Of a DNA stretch of 7,545 bases, positions 1-7,545 are shown piece after piece (position 1 is the first letter of the stretch; each line of letters begins with the position of its first letter). The stretch lies in assembly GCA_003154135.1 (NCBI GenBank), contig PMCN01000132.1, positions 430 to 7,974 on the forward strand. The letters run 5' to 3'. A model generated the notes under the pieces. It was not told the origin of the DNA and ran no database searches. It saw nothing but the letters and a program-made list of their open reading frames with translations. The DNA is from Acidimicrobiaceae bacterium. Lineage in GTDB: Bacteria > Actinomycetota > Acidimicrobiia > Acidimicrobiales > Ilumatobacteraceae. A program made the position numbers and the translations under genes.

Positions 1-1023
1 AAGCTGCACGGCACCACGCACAACCCGTGGCAGCACGGGCGCACGCCCGGCGGCAGCTCCGGCGGCACCGCGGCCGCGGTGGCCGGTGGCATCGTCACGC
101 TCGCCACGGCGGGCGACGGCGGCGGCAGCATCCGCATCCCTGCAGGCTTCACAGGGCTCGTCGGCCTCAAGGCGACCATCGGTCGCATCCCGCTCGGCCC
201 GCGCGCCAAGTACGGCAACCTCACCGTCACCATCGGTTGCCTTTCGCGCTCGGTGCGCGACACGGCGCGCTGGTTCGACGTGTGCAACGGCTTCGACGCC
301 ACCGATCCGCTGAGCCTGCCGCGCGTGGGGGGCTGGGAGGCCGGCCTGGGCACCCACCTCGATGCGTTCCGCGGGGCTCGTGTGGCGTTCGCGCCCGACT
401 GGGGCAACGCGACCGTCTCGCCGATGATGTGGGAGTGGCTCGAGGCCGCCGGCATGGACCTGCTGGCCGACACCGGCATGACCCGTGTGGAGGGCATCGA
501 CACCGCGCTCCCCCGCATGGGCAGCGCCTGGTCGCTCAGCGGCAACATCGCCATCGAGGCACAGCTGATCGACCACTGGCCGGCCTGCGCCGACGACCTC
601 ACGCCCGAGATCCGCTTCGGCATGGAGATGGCCGTCGGCAAGTACGACGCGGCAGCGCGTGCGAAGATCGAGCGTCGCCGCATGGAGGTGAACGAGGCGA
701 TGGCGCGCATCTTCCACCCCGTCGACGGCGTCGACTTCGTCATCACCGCCAGCAACCCCGATGTCGCGTTCGACGCCGATGGGCCCCTGCCCGGCGTGTT
801 CGGCGGCATCGACGCCGGCCCGGGCAACAACGGCCGCCTCACCTTCCCCGCCAACCTGCACGGCAACCCGGCCATCTCCATTCCAGCCGGTTCGCTCGAC
901 GGGCTGCCCATCGGCCTGCAGGTGGTCGGACGTCACTTCACCGAGGAACTGCTCCTCGACCTCGCGCTCACCGCCCAGCGCAACCGTCCGTGGCCACTCG
1001 TGGCCCCGGGCAGCCCCTGCTGA
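1..1023 (+). CDS. Amidase-signature family hydrolase (5' end missing)
   Basis: This is the C-terminal 340 residues of an amidase-signature enzyme, which hydrolyses C-N amide bonds with a Ser-cisSer-Lys triad. The frame is open from base 1, so the start and the catalytic Lys lie upstream of the window. The hallmark GGSSGG is at residues 17-22 of the visible part, with the cis-Ser at S19. The nucleophile block GDGGGSIRIPA follows, with nucleophile S43, exactly 24 residues after the cis-Ser as in known family members. The motif has Gly where many members have Thr or Ile after the Asp. A typical family C-terminus is also seen: NLHGNPAISIPAG near residues 285-297, then GLPIGLQVVG. The substrate cannot be told: general amidases, amino-acid amide hydrolases and GatA share these motifs. 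GatA is less likely because no gatB or gatC is adjacent. An MFS gene follows 7 bp after the stop and is probably cotranscribed. Confidence 0.93.
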   Translation, partial: KLHGTTHNPWQHGRTPGGSSGGTAAAVAGGIVTLATAGDGGGSIRIPAGFTGLVGLKATIGRIPLGPRAKYGNLTVTIGCLSRSVRDTARWFDVCNGFDATDPLSLPRVGGWEAGLGTHLDAFRGARVAFAPDWGNATVSPMMWEWLEAAGMDLLADTGMTRVEGIDTALPRMGSAWSLSGNIAIEAQLIDHWPACADDLTPEIRFGMEMAVGKYDAAARAKIERRRMEVNEAMARIFHPVDGVDFVITASNPDVAFDADGPLPGVFGGIDAGPGNNGRLTFPANLHGNPAISIPAGSLDGLPIGLQVVGRHFTEELLLDLALTAQRNRPWPLVAPGSPC

Positions 1024-1030
1024 CCGCTCG

Positions 1031-2380
1031 ATGAGCTCGCCCGCGCAGGTTCCGCTCACCAGGCGGCAGCGCCTGCTCCTGATCGGGTTGGTGCTCGGTG
1101 TCACCCTCGTCGCATTCGAGGTGACCGCGGTGGTGACGGCGATGCCCACCATCGCCGACCAACTGCACGGCGACTCGCTGTTCGGCCTCGCCACCGCGGT
1201 GTACACGCTGGCCAACATGGTGGCCCTCGTGGCCGCCGGCGAGCTAGCCGACCGACGCGGTCCGACGCTGCCCTACGTGCTGTCGATCATCACGTTCATC
1301 ACCGGGCTGCTGGTGGCCGCATGGGCACCCACCATGGTGTGGATCGTGATCGGCCGACTCCTGCAGGGCGCCGGCACCGGCGGCTTCGCCCCCATCGCCT
1401 ACACGCTCGTGCAGCGCGCGATGCCGGTGGAGCGGCAGCCGAAGATGTTCGCCATCCTCTCCGCCGGCTGGGTGCTGCCCAGCTTGTTCGCCCCCGCGTT
1501 GTCGGGTTGGGTGGTCGACGCGTTCGGCTGGCGCTGGGTGTTCCTCGGCATCATCCCGTTCGCGATCACGGTGGGCGTGCTCGCGGTGCAACCCATGCGC
1601 CGCATCGGCTCCATCGAGGCCGACCGGCCGAACAGCCGCATCGGGTTCGCGGTGATGGCCGCCGGCGGCATCGGCGCGCTCGCCACCGGCCTGCAGATGG
1701 CACACCCGTGGGAGGTGGCCACGGTGGCGGCACCGGGCGCGCTGGTTGCCTGGTGGGCACTGCGCCGGTTGCTGCCCCACGGCGTGCTGCGCGCCGCCAC
1801 CGGGCTGCCGGCGATCCTCGCCTGCCGCATCCTGGCCACCGCTGCGTTCCTCGGCGCCGACACGTTCATCCCGCTCGCGGCCGACCGCATCCACGGCGCG
1901 CGCCCACTGGTGCAGGGCTTCGTGGTCATCGGCGCCGCGCTGTCGTGGACGCTCGGTCAGTGGCTGCGCGCCCGACGGCCCGGTCTCGACCCGGCGTCGG
2001 CCGTGCGGCACGGGTTCATGGTGATGACGCTCGGCGTGCTGCTGGTCACCCCGGTGCTGTGGCCGGGGTGGCCGCTTGCCGCCACCTTCGCCGGCTGGTG
2101 CGTGGGCGGCCTGGGCATGGGCCTGCTGTTCAACCCCACCACCGTCGCCACGATGACGTACGCCGAGCCGGGCCACGAGGGCTTCGTGAGCAGCCAGGTG
2201 AGCTTGGCCGACGCCGTCGGCTTCTCGCTCATGGGCGGCCTCGGTGGGGCCTCGGTGGCGATCGCCGGTCGAACCAGCCTCACCATCAACGGTGCGCTCG
2301 GCATCAACTTCGCCATCGCCATCGCACTCACGTGCGTGGGTGCATTCGTGGCCAGCCCCCGCATTCGCCGCGCCGGCTGA
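1031..2380 (+). CDS. MFS transporter, DHA2-like drug/metabolite exporter
   Basis: This is a 449-residue integral membrane protein of the major facilitator superfamily, probably a proton-driven exporter in the cytoplasmic membrane. By eye it has about 14 hydrophobic segments (first near 14-36, last near 420-441), the DHA2-type layout, though it is short for that group. The first helix ends in MPTIADQL (38-45), a typical DHA2-type sequence. Motif A is GELADRRGP (70-78), in the loop after helix 2. Motif B is GRLLQGAGTGG (108-118). A motif C-like segment, GWVLPSLFAPALSG (146-159), is followed by GWRWVFL. The ATG at 1031 was chosen because the open frame upstream of it overlaps the amidase and reads as a Pro/Ser/Arg-rich non-membrane sequence. 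No Shine-Dalgarno sequence is visible, which suggests translation coupled to the amidase. The substrate is unknown. The amidase partner might act on the transported compound, but that is inference. Confidence 0.92.
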   Translation: MSSPAQVPLTRRQRLLLIGLVLGVTLVAFEVTAVVTAMPTIADQLHGDSLFGLATAVYTLANMVALVAAGELADRRGPTLPYVLSIITFITGLLVAAWAPTMVWIVIGRLLQGAGTGGFAPIAYTLVQRAMPVERQPKMFAILSAGWVLPSLFAPALSGWVVDAFGWRWVFLGIIPFAITVGVLAVQPMRRIGSIEADRPNSRIGFAVMAAGGIGALATGLQMAHPWEVATVAAPGALVAWWALRRLLPHGVLRAATGLPAILACRILATAAFLGADTFIPLAADRIHGARPLVQGFVVIGAALSWTLGQWLRARRPGLDPASAVRHGFMVMTLGVLLVTPVLWPGWPLAATFAGWCVGGLGMGLLFNPTTVATMTYAEPGHEGFVSSQVSLADAVGFSLMGGLGGASVAIAGRTSLTINGALGINFAIAIALTCVGAFVASPRIRRAG

Positions 2381-2393
2381 TCGGATCGCTGTG

Positions 2394-4037
<1,644 letters not shown>

Positions 4038-4046
4038 CGGGTGCGC

Positions 4047-4958
4047 CTACCCGCCGAACTCGGGCAGGTGCTGGTGCATCGTGAGCACGGGCTCGAACAG
4101 ATCGCCGTGCTGCTCCACCCGACGCAGCACGTCGGTCATGGTGAAGCGCAGCACCGGGCCGCCGTCGGCACAGTCGGCCACCTCGCCCCACGTGACCGGC
4201 GTGCTGCACGTGGGTTCGGGGCGAGCCCGGGCCGAGTAGACGCCGATGGTGGTCTTGTGGCGAGCGTTCTGGCTCCAGTCGATGAAGATCTTCCCGGGCC
4301 GCTCGATCTTGGCCATCGTGGTGGTGACTCGGTCGCGGTGCATGCTCTCCAGCCGCTGCCCCACGGCGAAGGCCACGGCGGCCGCCGTCTCGTGAGTGCA
4401 CGGCGAGTTGACGGGCACGTACAGCTGCAGCCCCTTCGACCCCGATGTCTTCGCGAAGCCCTCGAGGTCGAGCACGGCGAGCAGGTCGCGCACCCACATC
4501 GCCACCTCGCAGCACTCGCGCATGGCCGCCGGCGCTCCTGGATCGAAGTCGAACACCACGGCTCGCGGCGCATCGAGATCGGCGGCCGATGCCATGGGCA
4601 CGTGCAACTCGACGGCAGCCATGTTGGCGGCCCACACCAGCGAGGCCGGCTCGTCCATCCGGCAGTAGCCGATGGTGCCGTTGCGATCGCCCGGACCGTC
4701 GGCCGTGCCCAACCACTCGGGCCGGTGCTTCGGGCAGCGCTTCTCGAAGAAGCCGTCGTGGTCGACGCCGTCGGGGAAGCGCTTGAGGGTGATGCACCGA
4801 CCGGCGAGGTGCGGCAGCATCACCGGGGCGATGGCGCGGTAGTAGTCGATCAGCTCACCCTTGGTGGTACCCGTCGCCGGGTAGAGCACCTTCGTCAGGT
4901 TGCTCACCGACAGCTCCCGCCCGTGCACCGAGACGGTGGTGCGGGGCGTGCTCACCAT
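4047..4958 (-). CDS. ligD: Stand-alone LigD-type polymerase/primase domain protein (NHEJ)
   Basis: This 303-residue protein of the archaeo-eukaryotic primase superfamily matches the LigD polymerase domain (PolDom), which adds nucleotides, with a ribonucleotide preference in known members, to align and fill broken ends during NHEJ. The N-terminal part has the family pattern TKVLYPATGTTKGELIDYY (22-40) and LKRFPDG (58-64). The metal-binding motif is DFD (D137 and D139) and the third acidic residue is D227 in FIDWSQN; as I recall, these are the same positions as the catalytic Asp of mycobacterial LigD. SGSKGLQLYVPV (172-183) is the conserved nucleotide-binding strand. The length equals one PolDom, so ligase and 3'-phosphoesterase domains are absent; in mycobacteria all three are fused. 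The start is ATG, 13 bp after the Ku stop, with a weak GGTG 8 nt upstream. The symbol is used in the broad sense, as this is only the polymerase part. Confidence 0.93.
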   Translation of the reverse strand: MVSTPRTTVSVHGRELSVSNLTKVLYPATGTTKGELIDYYRAIAPVMLPHLAGRCITLKRFPDGVDHDGFFEKRCPKHRPEWLGTADGPGDRNGTIGYCRMDEPASLVWAANMAAVELHVPMASAADLDAPRAVVFDFDPGAPAAMRECCEVAMWVRDLLAVLDLEGFAKTSGSKGLQLYVPVNSPCTHETAAAVAFAVGQRLESMHRDRVTTTMAKIERPGKIFIDWSQNARHKTTIGVYSARARPEPTCSTPVTWGEVADCADGGPVLRFTMTDVLRRVEQHGDLFEPVLTMHQHLPEFGG

Positions 4959-4971
4959 CGGGCGTGCACCA

Positions 4972-5910
4972 CTAGGCCGACTTGCGCACCCGGCGCGGCG
5001 CCGCCTCGGCGGCCGCGACGGACGCGGTGGCGGCCACCGACTTGGGGGCAGCCTTCTTGGCCGGCTTCGCGGCCGCCCGCTTGGCCGGCTTCTCGACCGG
5101 TTCTGGGATGACCGATGGGTGGCGGGCCCTGGCTTCCTTGGCCGCCTTCACGCTGGCCTCGAGGGCGGCCATGAGGTCGACCACCTGCGCCACCGGCACC
5201 GCCTGCGGTGCAGCGTCGATCTGCTCGCCGGCAGCCTTGCGCGTGATGACGTCGAGCAGCTGTTCGCGATAGGTGTCGCGATACTTGCCGGGGGAGAACT
5301 CGGCCGAGAGCGAGTCGACCAGCGACTCGGCCATGATCATCTCGCGGTCGGACACCTCGACGGCCTCCACGCGGGCGAGCTCGGTGATGGCAGCCGTGGG
5401 GACGATCTCGTCGGCGAACACCAGCGTGCTCATGATGAGCACGCCGTCGCGGGCACGCAGCGCGGCCACGTACTGCTTGCTGCGCATGACCAGCGTGCCG
5501 ATGGCCACCTTGTCGGCGGCCTCCATCGCACGCGCCAGCAGCGCATACGGCTTGGGGTTCTCGTCGGGCGCGACGATGAACGAGTCGTTGTAGTACATCG
5601 GGTCGATGTCGGCCAGGTCGACGAACTCCTCGAGCTCGATGCTCTTGGTGGCTGCCGGCAGCAACGGCTCGATGTCGTCGGGGTCGACCAGCACGTACTT
5701 GCCCTTGGAGAGCTCGAAGCCCTTGACGATGTGGTCGTCGGGAACTTCCTCGCCGGTCTCCGCCGACACCTTGCGCAGCTTGATGCGGCTCATGGTGCGA
5801 TCGTCGAGCTGGTTGAACGAGACCGTCTTCTTGTTGACGCCGTGATACAGCTTGATGGGGATCGAGATGAGTCCGAAGCTGATCGCTCCGCTCCATACGG
5901 GCCTGGCCAT
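4972..5910 (-). CDS. ku: Ku, DNA end-binding protein of bacterial NHEJ
   Basis: This 312-residue Ku protein forms a homodimeric ring that threads onto double-strand DNA ends and recruits LigD. The N-terminus MARPVWSGAISFGLISIPIKLY is the near-invariant opening of bacterial Ku (residues 1-22) and fixes the ATG start. The beta-barrel core follows, including YVLVDPDDIEPLLP (72-85), the FVDLADIDPMYY segment (96-107) and ALLARAME (123-130). The FSPGKYRDTYREQLLDVI segment (205-222) is the usual end of the core. After residue about 270 comes a low-complexity Ala/Lys/Pro tail (273-310) with PAKRA and PAKKA repeats, like the basic extensions of some actinobacterial Ku proteins that bind DNA or bridge ends. 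It is the first gene of a probable operon with the polymerase (13 bp downstream) and the ABC-F gene. The AGGGGG next to the ATG is too close to be a good Shine-Dalgarno sequence, and a leaderless start is possible. Confidence 0.96.
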   Translation of the reverse strand: MARPVWSGAISFGLISIPIKLYHGVNKKTVSFNQLDDRTMSRIKLRKVSAETGEEVPDDHIVKGFELSKGKYVLVDPDDIEPLLPAATKSIELEEFVDLADIDPMYYNDSFIVAPDENPKPYALLARAMEAADKVAIGTLVMRSKQYVAALRARDGVLIMSTLVFADEIVPTAAITELARVEAVEVSDREMIMAESLVDSLSAEFSPGKYRDTYREQLLDVITRKAAGEQIDAAPQAVPVAQVVDLMAALEASVKAAKEARARHPSVIPEPVEKPAKRAAAKPAKKAAPKSVAATASVAAAEAAPRRVRKSA

Positions 5911-5916
5911 CCCCCT

Positions 5917-5925
5917 ATGTTCACA
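5917..5925 (-). promoter_or_regulatory. Candidate extended -10 element for the Ku operon
   Basis: On the minus strand this reads TGTGAACAT: a TGn extension followed by GAACAT, which keeps the two most conserved -10 positions (A2 and T6) but lacks T1. It ends 6 nt before the Ku ATG, a spacing that fits leaderless transcription. The position at the edge of an AT-richer gap supports it, but the match is imperfect. Confidence 0.3.
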
Positions 5926-5947
5926 GATTTTGCGAAGGATTACACCT

Positions 5948-5961
5948 GGAAAATCGGAAAA
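5948..5961. repeat. GGAAAA direct repeat upstream of Ku
   Basis: Two GGAAAA copies (5948-5953 and 5956-5961) start 8 bp apart; on the Ku coding strand they read TTTTCC. They lie 38-51 bp upstream of the Ku ATG in a 63-bp gap that is about 48% GC, against clearly higher GC on both sides. A regulator-binding site is possible, but short repeats of this size can arise by chance. Confidence 0.3.
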
Positions 5962-5973
5962 CTGATCACCCGC

Positions 5974-6831
5974 TCAGCCGGCGAGGACGGCGCGAGCCAC
6001 CAAGTCGGTGCCGAACGCAGTGAGAATTGCCAGGTAGAGCAGGCCGGTGGCGGCCATCACCGCCGAGTAGTAGCGCTCGCGGAGCGCCAGGCGGGTGACC
6101 ACGACCAGCGCGATGGTGGTGACCGCGCAGGCTGCCCAGAACCAGCCGAGCTGACCGTTCCAGCCATCGTCGATGGTGCCGTTCCACACCGACACCATGC
6201 CCACCGGCAACAGCATGGCGATCACCTCCAGCGGCCAGATCAAGCCCAGTGCCCGCACCAACTCGTTGAGGTGGCGACGGGGCAGCCCGGGCTGCACCAG
6301 GTACCAGTGCCCGAGCAGCATCGCATCGGTGACCGAGCCGAGGAACGCCGCCCCGACGAAGGTGCGCAGCAGCGACACCCACACATGACCGCCGGCATCG
6401 ACGGACGCGGCGACGAGACCCGGGATGGCGACGATGGGCGCGACGAGATCGAGCCACGGAGGGAACTCGCGGCCGGCCTGCGGCGCGCCGACCTCACGTT
6501 CGATGCCGGTCATCGCGGCGACGCGCTCGGTGCGCCGGTCGTACTCGGCCGACTGCCCGCGGACGCCCGCCCTGCGACGCACGATCGACACCACGAGCGC
6601 GACCAGTGCAGCGGCAGCGACAGCGACCGAGCTCGCCTCGCGCAACGGCACCGAACCGAAGCGGAAGCCGGAGAACGCGGCGCCCGCCGCGAGCAGCAGA
6701 TACGTGCCACGCAGCAGCCAGCCGTAGCCGACTCCCACCTCTCGGCGGCGGGTGGTGAACCACAGGAACAGCAGCCCGCCGGCGGCCCATTGCAGCAGCA
6801 CCGTTGCTGCGTCGAGGCGAATCACGCCCAC
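5974..6831 (-). CDS. Uncharacterised multi-pass membrane protein
   Basis: I do not recognise the family of this 285-residue protein. It is clearly an integral membrane protein, with about eight hydrophobic segments near residues 7-25, 37-55, 66-84, 126-143, 152-174, 190-214, 227-246 and 255-281. A charged loop (about 85-122, Arg-rich at first) lies between segments 3 and 4. Segments 5 and 6 hold polar residues that look conserved rather than random: D169, the run LGHWYLVQPGLP (173-184) with H175, and E202. These could bind a cofactor, metal or substrate, but that is inference. The first possible start is GTG at 6831, because a TAG closes the frame two codons upstream. A second GTG two codons in (6825) lies 6 nt after a TAGCCT -10 candidate and would suit a leaderless mRNA, giving 283 residues. 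It is divergent from the lipoprotein gene and 63 bp upstream of Ku in the same direction. Confidence 0.85.
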   Translation of the reverse strand: MGVIRLDAATVLLQWAAGGLLFLWFTTRRREVGVGYGWLLRGTYLLLAAGAAFSGFRFGSVPLREASSVAVAAAALVALVVSIVRRRAGVRGQSAEYDRRTERVAAMTGIEREVGAPQAGREFPPWLDLVAPIVAIPGLVAASVDAGGHVWVSLLRTFVGAAFLGSVTDAMLLGHWYLVQPGLPRRHLNELVRALGLIWPLEVIAMLLPVGMVSVWNGTIDDGWNGQLGWFWAACAVTTIALVVVTRLALRERYYSAVMAATGLLYLAILTAFGTDLVARAVLAG

Positions 6832-6837
6832 AGGCTA
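6832..6837 (-). promoter_or_regulatory. Candidate -10 element for the membrane protein gene (leaderless)
   Basis: On the minus strand this reads TAGCCT, a TANNNT match. It touches the first GTG (6831) but lies 6 nt before a second in-frame GTG (6825), the spacing expected for a leaderless start. Its TAG is also the stop that closes the reading frame upstream. No convincing -35 element is visible. Confidence 0.4.
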
Positions 6838-6875
6838 ACGCCCAACCCTGCCGCGACTTCTGCCCGCTCAGCCCG

Positions 6876-6881
6876 TACGCT
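6876..6881 (+). promoter_or_regulatory. Candidate -10 element for the lipoprotein gene (leaderless)
   Basis: TACGCT matches the actinobacterial TANNNT -10 pattern and ends 8 nt before the GTG start at 6890, so transcription would begin at or next to the start codon. No good -35 hexamer is seen about 17 bp upstream. Confidence 0.45.
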
Positions 6882-6889
6882 CGTCGCTC

Positions 6890-7528
6890 GTGTCACGTCG
6901 CGGTGCTGTTGCCTTCCTCCTGTCGTCCCTGCTCCTCGCCGGATGCTTCACCGGGCAGCGGCCGCACTTCACCGACACCACCGCCCTCCCCGTGGGCAGC
7001 CCCACCGGTGACGCCAACATCGACGCAGTGCTCACCAAGCTCGACGCGGCGACGCAGGGCCCCATCACGGCGGCCTACACGGTGCTCACCAAGTACGGCA
7101 ACACCACGCACCAAGCCATCGTCGAACTGTCGGGCGGCAAGCGCAGCATCACCATCGGCAACATCCGCTACATCCAGAACGGCACGGCGTCGGCCACGTG
7201 CACCGTCGACAGCTCGGTGCCGTGCGCCGATGGCTTCAACCCGCAACGGATCAGCGACATCGGCATCACGGTCGACTTCTACGCCACCGATGCTGCCAAG
7301 CGCCTACGCCGCGATGCGCAGGCCAAGATCGGCCCCACCACGGCGAGCACGGCCGCCATCGCCCAGCAGCCGGCCACCTGCGTCGACGTTCCCCTCGCCG
7401 GCGGCACCGCGGTCTACTGCGTGCTGGACAACGGCGTGATCGCGAAGCTCGACGAGGGCGACGTGCTCGTCACCCTCACGCTGTTCGGCTCCTCGGCCGA
7501 CGACTCTCGCTTCGTCATCCCCGCCTGA
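6890..7528 (+). CDS. Putative secreted lipoprotein of unknown function
   Basis: The 212-residue product begins with a short lipoprotein signal peptide: MSRR, a hydrophobic stretch (about 5-16) and the lipobox LAGC (16-19), so C19 should be lipidated and the mature protein anchored outside the cytoplasmic membrane. The rest is hydrophilic and alternates short beta-like strands, for example HQAIVELSGGKRSITIGNI (74-92) and DVLVTLTLFG (191-200). Four mature cysteines (C104, C112, C164, C177) could form two disulfides; C164 and C177 flank a short beta hairpin-like segment. The overall feel is of a small beta-rich extracytoplasmic lipoprotein, loosely like LppX/LprG-type proteins, but I cannot assign it to that family. 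The GTG start directly precedes the signal peptide, and a TACGCT -10 candidate ends 8 nt before it, which fits a leaderless transcript. No Shine-Dalgarno sequence is visible. The gene diverges from the membrane protein gene. Confidence 0.85.
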   Translation: MSRRGAVAFLLSSLLLAGCFTGQRPHFTDTTALPVGSPTGDANIDAVLTKLDAATQGPITAAYTVLTKYGNTTHQAIVELSGGKRSITIGNIRYIQNGTASATCTVDSSVPCADGFNPQRISDIGITVDFYATDAAKRLRRDAQAKIGPTTASTAAIAQQPATCVDVPLAGGTAVYCVLDNGVIAKLDEGDVLVTLTLFGSSADDSRFVIPA

Positions 7529-7545
7529 CACGGCTGCCCAACGAC

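Noticed and set aside
761..1030. N-terminal extension of the MFS gene from 761
   Set aside because: It would overlap the conserved C-terminus of the amidase and adds 90 Pro/Ser/Arg-rich residues before a normal MFS first helix. The ATG at 1031 fits better.
27..1034. Open frame of 335 codons in another frame over the amidase gene
   Set aside because: It is extremely rich in Arg and His with no recognisable domain, while the amidase frame carries GGSSGG and GGGSIR motifs.
1244..2176. Minus-strand open frame of 310 codons opposite the MFS gene
   Set aside because: It is Gly/Arg/His/Ala-rich without any motif, and the opposite strand encodes clear transmembrane helices and MFS motifs.
5917..5985. 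Possible small plus-strand protein starting at ATG 5917, with a normal-looking composition for about 22 residues
   Set aside because: The protein-like part is just the AT-richer intergenic gap. The frame runs on into antisense sequence with no stop, and no ribosome binding site is seen.
4900..7011. Plus-strand open frame of 703 codons opposite Ku and the membrane protein gene
   Set aside because: Its composition is a shadow of the opposite-strand codon bias, and it crosses several gene boundaries.

Overview
The window looks like chromosomal DNA from a high-GC actinobacterium. The evidence is strongly GC-biased codon use, frequent GTG and TTG starts, few Shine-Dalgarno sequences, candidate leaderless promoters, and a Ku plus LigD-type polymerase pair. 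An acidimicrobial lineage (Ilumatobacter-like) is a guess from overall flavour, not something the sequence proves. Coding density is very high. No stretch over 300 bases lacks a gene; the longest intergenic gaps are 63 bp (5911-5973) and 58 bp (6832-6889).

Left block, plus strand (1-2380): the 3' part of an amidase-signature hydrolase, cut by the window edge, is followed 7 bp later by an MFS transporter of the DHA2-like type. Their spacing suggests one transcript. The MFS gene converges on the next block with only 13 bp between stop codons.

Central block, minus strand (5910 down to 2394): Ku, then a stand-alone LigD-type polymerase/primase domain, then an ABC-F ATPase, with gaps of 13 and 9 bp, so probably one operon. 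Ku and the polymerase are two of the core parts of bacterial non-homologous end joining (NHEJ). No ATP-dependent ligase or phosphoesterase domain is present here, so end sealing must be supplied from elsewhere. The ABC-F protein is a ribosome-associated ATPase of the translation-rescue or antibiotic-protection family, and its function is unrelated to NHEJ as far as known. The polymerase and ABC-F frames are the same and are separated by a single TAG plus three codons.

Right block (5974-7528): a minus-strand multi-pass membrane protein of unknown function lies upstream of Ku, and a plus-strand secreted lipoprotein of unknown function diverges from it. Both have a TANNNT -10 candidate placed as expected for leaderless transcription. 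The gap in front of Ku is clearly more AT-rich than its surroundings and holds a GGAAAA direct repeat and a candidate extended -10.

No tRNA, rRNA, CRISPR array, insertion sequence or obvious mobile element was seen. I found no clear previously undescribed system. The most notable points are the split NHEJ operon carrying an ABC-F gene and the two uncharacterised envelope proteins next to it.
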